From contig JAGVCY010000201.1 of the NCBI GenBank assembly GCA_020058965.1, forward strand, positions 1-5,816: a stretch of 5,816 nucleotides of DNA, written 5' to 3'. Positions 5,352-5,816 of the stretch are shown here, piece by piece. The notes under the pieces are model-generated. The model saw only the letters and a list, made by a program, of their open reading frames with translations, did not search any database and was not told the origin of the DNA. The translations under genes and the position numbers were made by a program. Every line of letters starts with the position of its first letter. Positions within the stretch are counted from its first letter, which is position 1. Source of the stretch: Candidatus Omnitrophota bacterium (GTDB lineage Bacteria > Omnitrophota > Gorgyraeia > 2-02-FULL-51-18 > JAGOUK01).

Positions 5352-5572
5352 CGGCGGTTCCAGCTTTTGCATTGGGGACAACGCGACAGGGTCTGATGCA
5401 GGGAATCCACATAGGTGTAGGTGCAAATCTCGCAATTCCAGACCTCTTTGGGGTGCACGTCGTACTTCCGAAACGCCCGACTGCGCTCGAAGCGAACCCA
5501 AATAAAAATTACGCCCAGCAGCGTCACGCTGAGATAAATAAGCACTGCTGTAGAAATATCCACCGCGAACAT
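5339..5572 (-). CDS. Small membrane-anchored zinc-ribbon protein, function unknown
   Basis: This is 77 residues. One strong transmembrane helix lies at about 6-26, followed by a positively charged stretch (R27, R30, R32, R35, K36), so the C-terminal part should face the cytoplasm. The C-terminal half carries two C-x-x-C knuckles, C47/C50 and C65/C68, separated by 14 residues. This is a zinc-ribbon or rubredoxin-like pattern expected to bind one metal ion. I do not recognise a named family. The start has AAAGG seven bases upstream and comes 3 bases after the stop of the TonB-C-like gene, so the two are co-translated. The two domain types suggest a small sensor or scaffold at the inner membrane, but that is inference. 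Confidence 0.8.
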   Translation of the reverse strand: MFAVDISTAVLIYLSVTLLGVIFIWVRFERSRAFRKYDVHPKEVWNCEICTYTYVDSLHQTLSRCPQCKSWNRRTVS

Positions 5573-5575
5573 ACG

Positions 5576-5816
5576 TCAGCCTTTCTGGGCTGAGTGAGTG
5601 ATGCGGACTCGGCCGGTTTGGGGCTCGGATCCTTGATCCTCTTCGAGCGGCATGAACTGCCACTGCCGAAGGTACCGCTCATACAACCGATCCTTTTCGG
5701 GATCGCCGCTGGATATCGTCTGGCGCACCTGGAGCACCGCGCCGGTGTTCGAAACCATCAGCTCGAATTCGGGCTCCACTTGAGGCGTGTCGGCGGCACC
5801 GGTATCGGCCGACAAG
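5576..5816 (-). CDS. TonB C-terminal-like protein, 5' part outside window
   Basis: The visible C-terminal 80 or so residues start at the window edge. The TTG at 5815 lies at the edge and is not a trusted start. After a short acidic, Ala/Pro-containing stretch comes a segment with the pattern of a TonB C-terminal domain: V-S-N-T-G-A-V-L-Q-V, then I-S-S-G-D-P-E-K-D-R-L-Y, L-R-Q-W-Q-F-M-P-L, and a last strand G-R-V-R-I. TonB-C domains transmit energy to outer-membrane receptors, but many short proteins use the same fold for other contacts with the envelope. The N-terminus (possible membrane anchor or signal) is not visible, so TonB function cannot be claimed. It is directly followed by the membrane zinc-ribbon gene. 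Confidence 0.6.
   Translation of the reverse strand, partial: LSADTGAADTPQVEPEFELMVSNTGAVLQVRQTISSGDPEKDRLYERYLRQWQFMPLEEDQGSEPQTGRVRITHSAQKG

Noticed and set aside
5241..5663. Minus-strand 140-codon frame
   Set aside because: It overlaps the zinc-ribbon and TonB-C-like genes in another frame. Those two have clean stop/start coupling and recognisable motifs.

Overview
The window looks like chromosomal DNA from an uncultured Gram-negative bacterium of moderate to fairly high GC. All recognised genes and the tRNA lie on the minus strand, so the text runs from high to low coordinates. The secreted PKD-repeat protein, its N-terminal region and the small winged-helix gene remind me of proteins from Omnitrophota or delta-proteobacterial/Bdellovibrio-like lineages. 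That is recollection only, and the taxonomy is low confidence.

Region 1 (5816 to 5339): the 3' part of a small protein with a TonB-C-terminal-like fold, then, after 3 nt, a 77-residue protein with one membrane helix and a four-cysteine zinc ribbon. An 18-bp perfect palindrome spans its stop codon and looks like a terminator or attenuator. Region 2 (5322 to 4607): a candidate promoter and dyad, then a compact transcription unit of a 66-residue winged-helix protein (DUF2582 type), cutA and tRNA-Ala(CGC).

Region 3 (4606 to 4382): an intergenic stretch downstream of the tRNA. It holds a five-unit array with an 11-bp period, a 9-bp-period repeat and a 14-bp perfect palindrome. Region 4 (4381 to 2532): a two-component operon, an OmpR/PhoB-type response regulator with a TTG start, joined by an ATGA overlap to a soluble histidine kinase that carries its own N-terminal receiver domain.

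Region 5 (2531 to 1): mscL (mechanosensitive channel), with a promoter-like element whose -35 region is replaced by two 7-bp direct repeats spaced 4 bp apart. After 44 bp comes a GTG-started, signal-peptide-bearing protein that is open to the window edge (637 codons). It has an unrecognised N-terminal region and four PKD domains, each with its own cysteine pair.

There is no defence island, CRISPR array, transposase or biosynthetic cluster. The most interesting signals are regulatory: phased repeats and palindromes around the two-component system and mscL. Next come the cysteine-paired PKD array and the uncharacterised TonB-C-like/zinc-ribbon pair.
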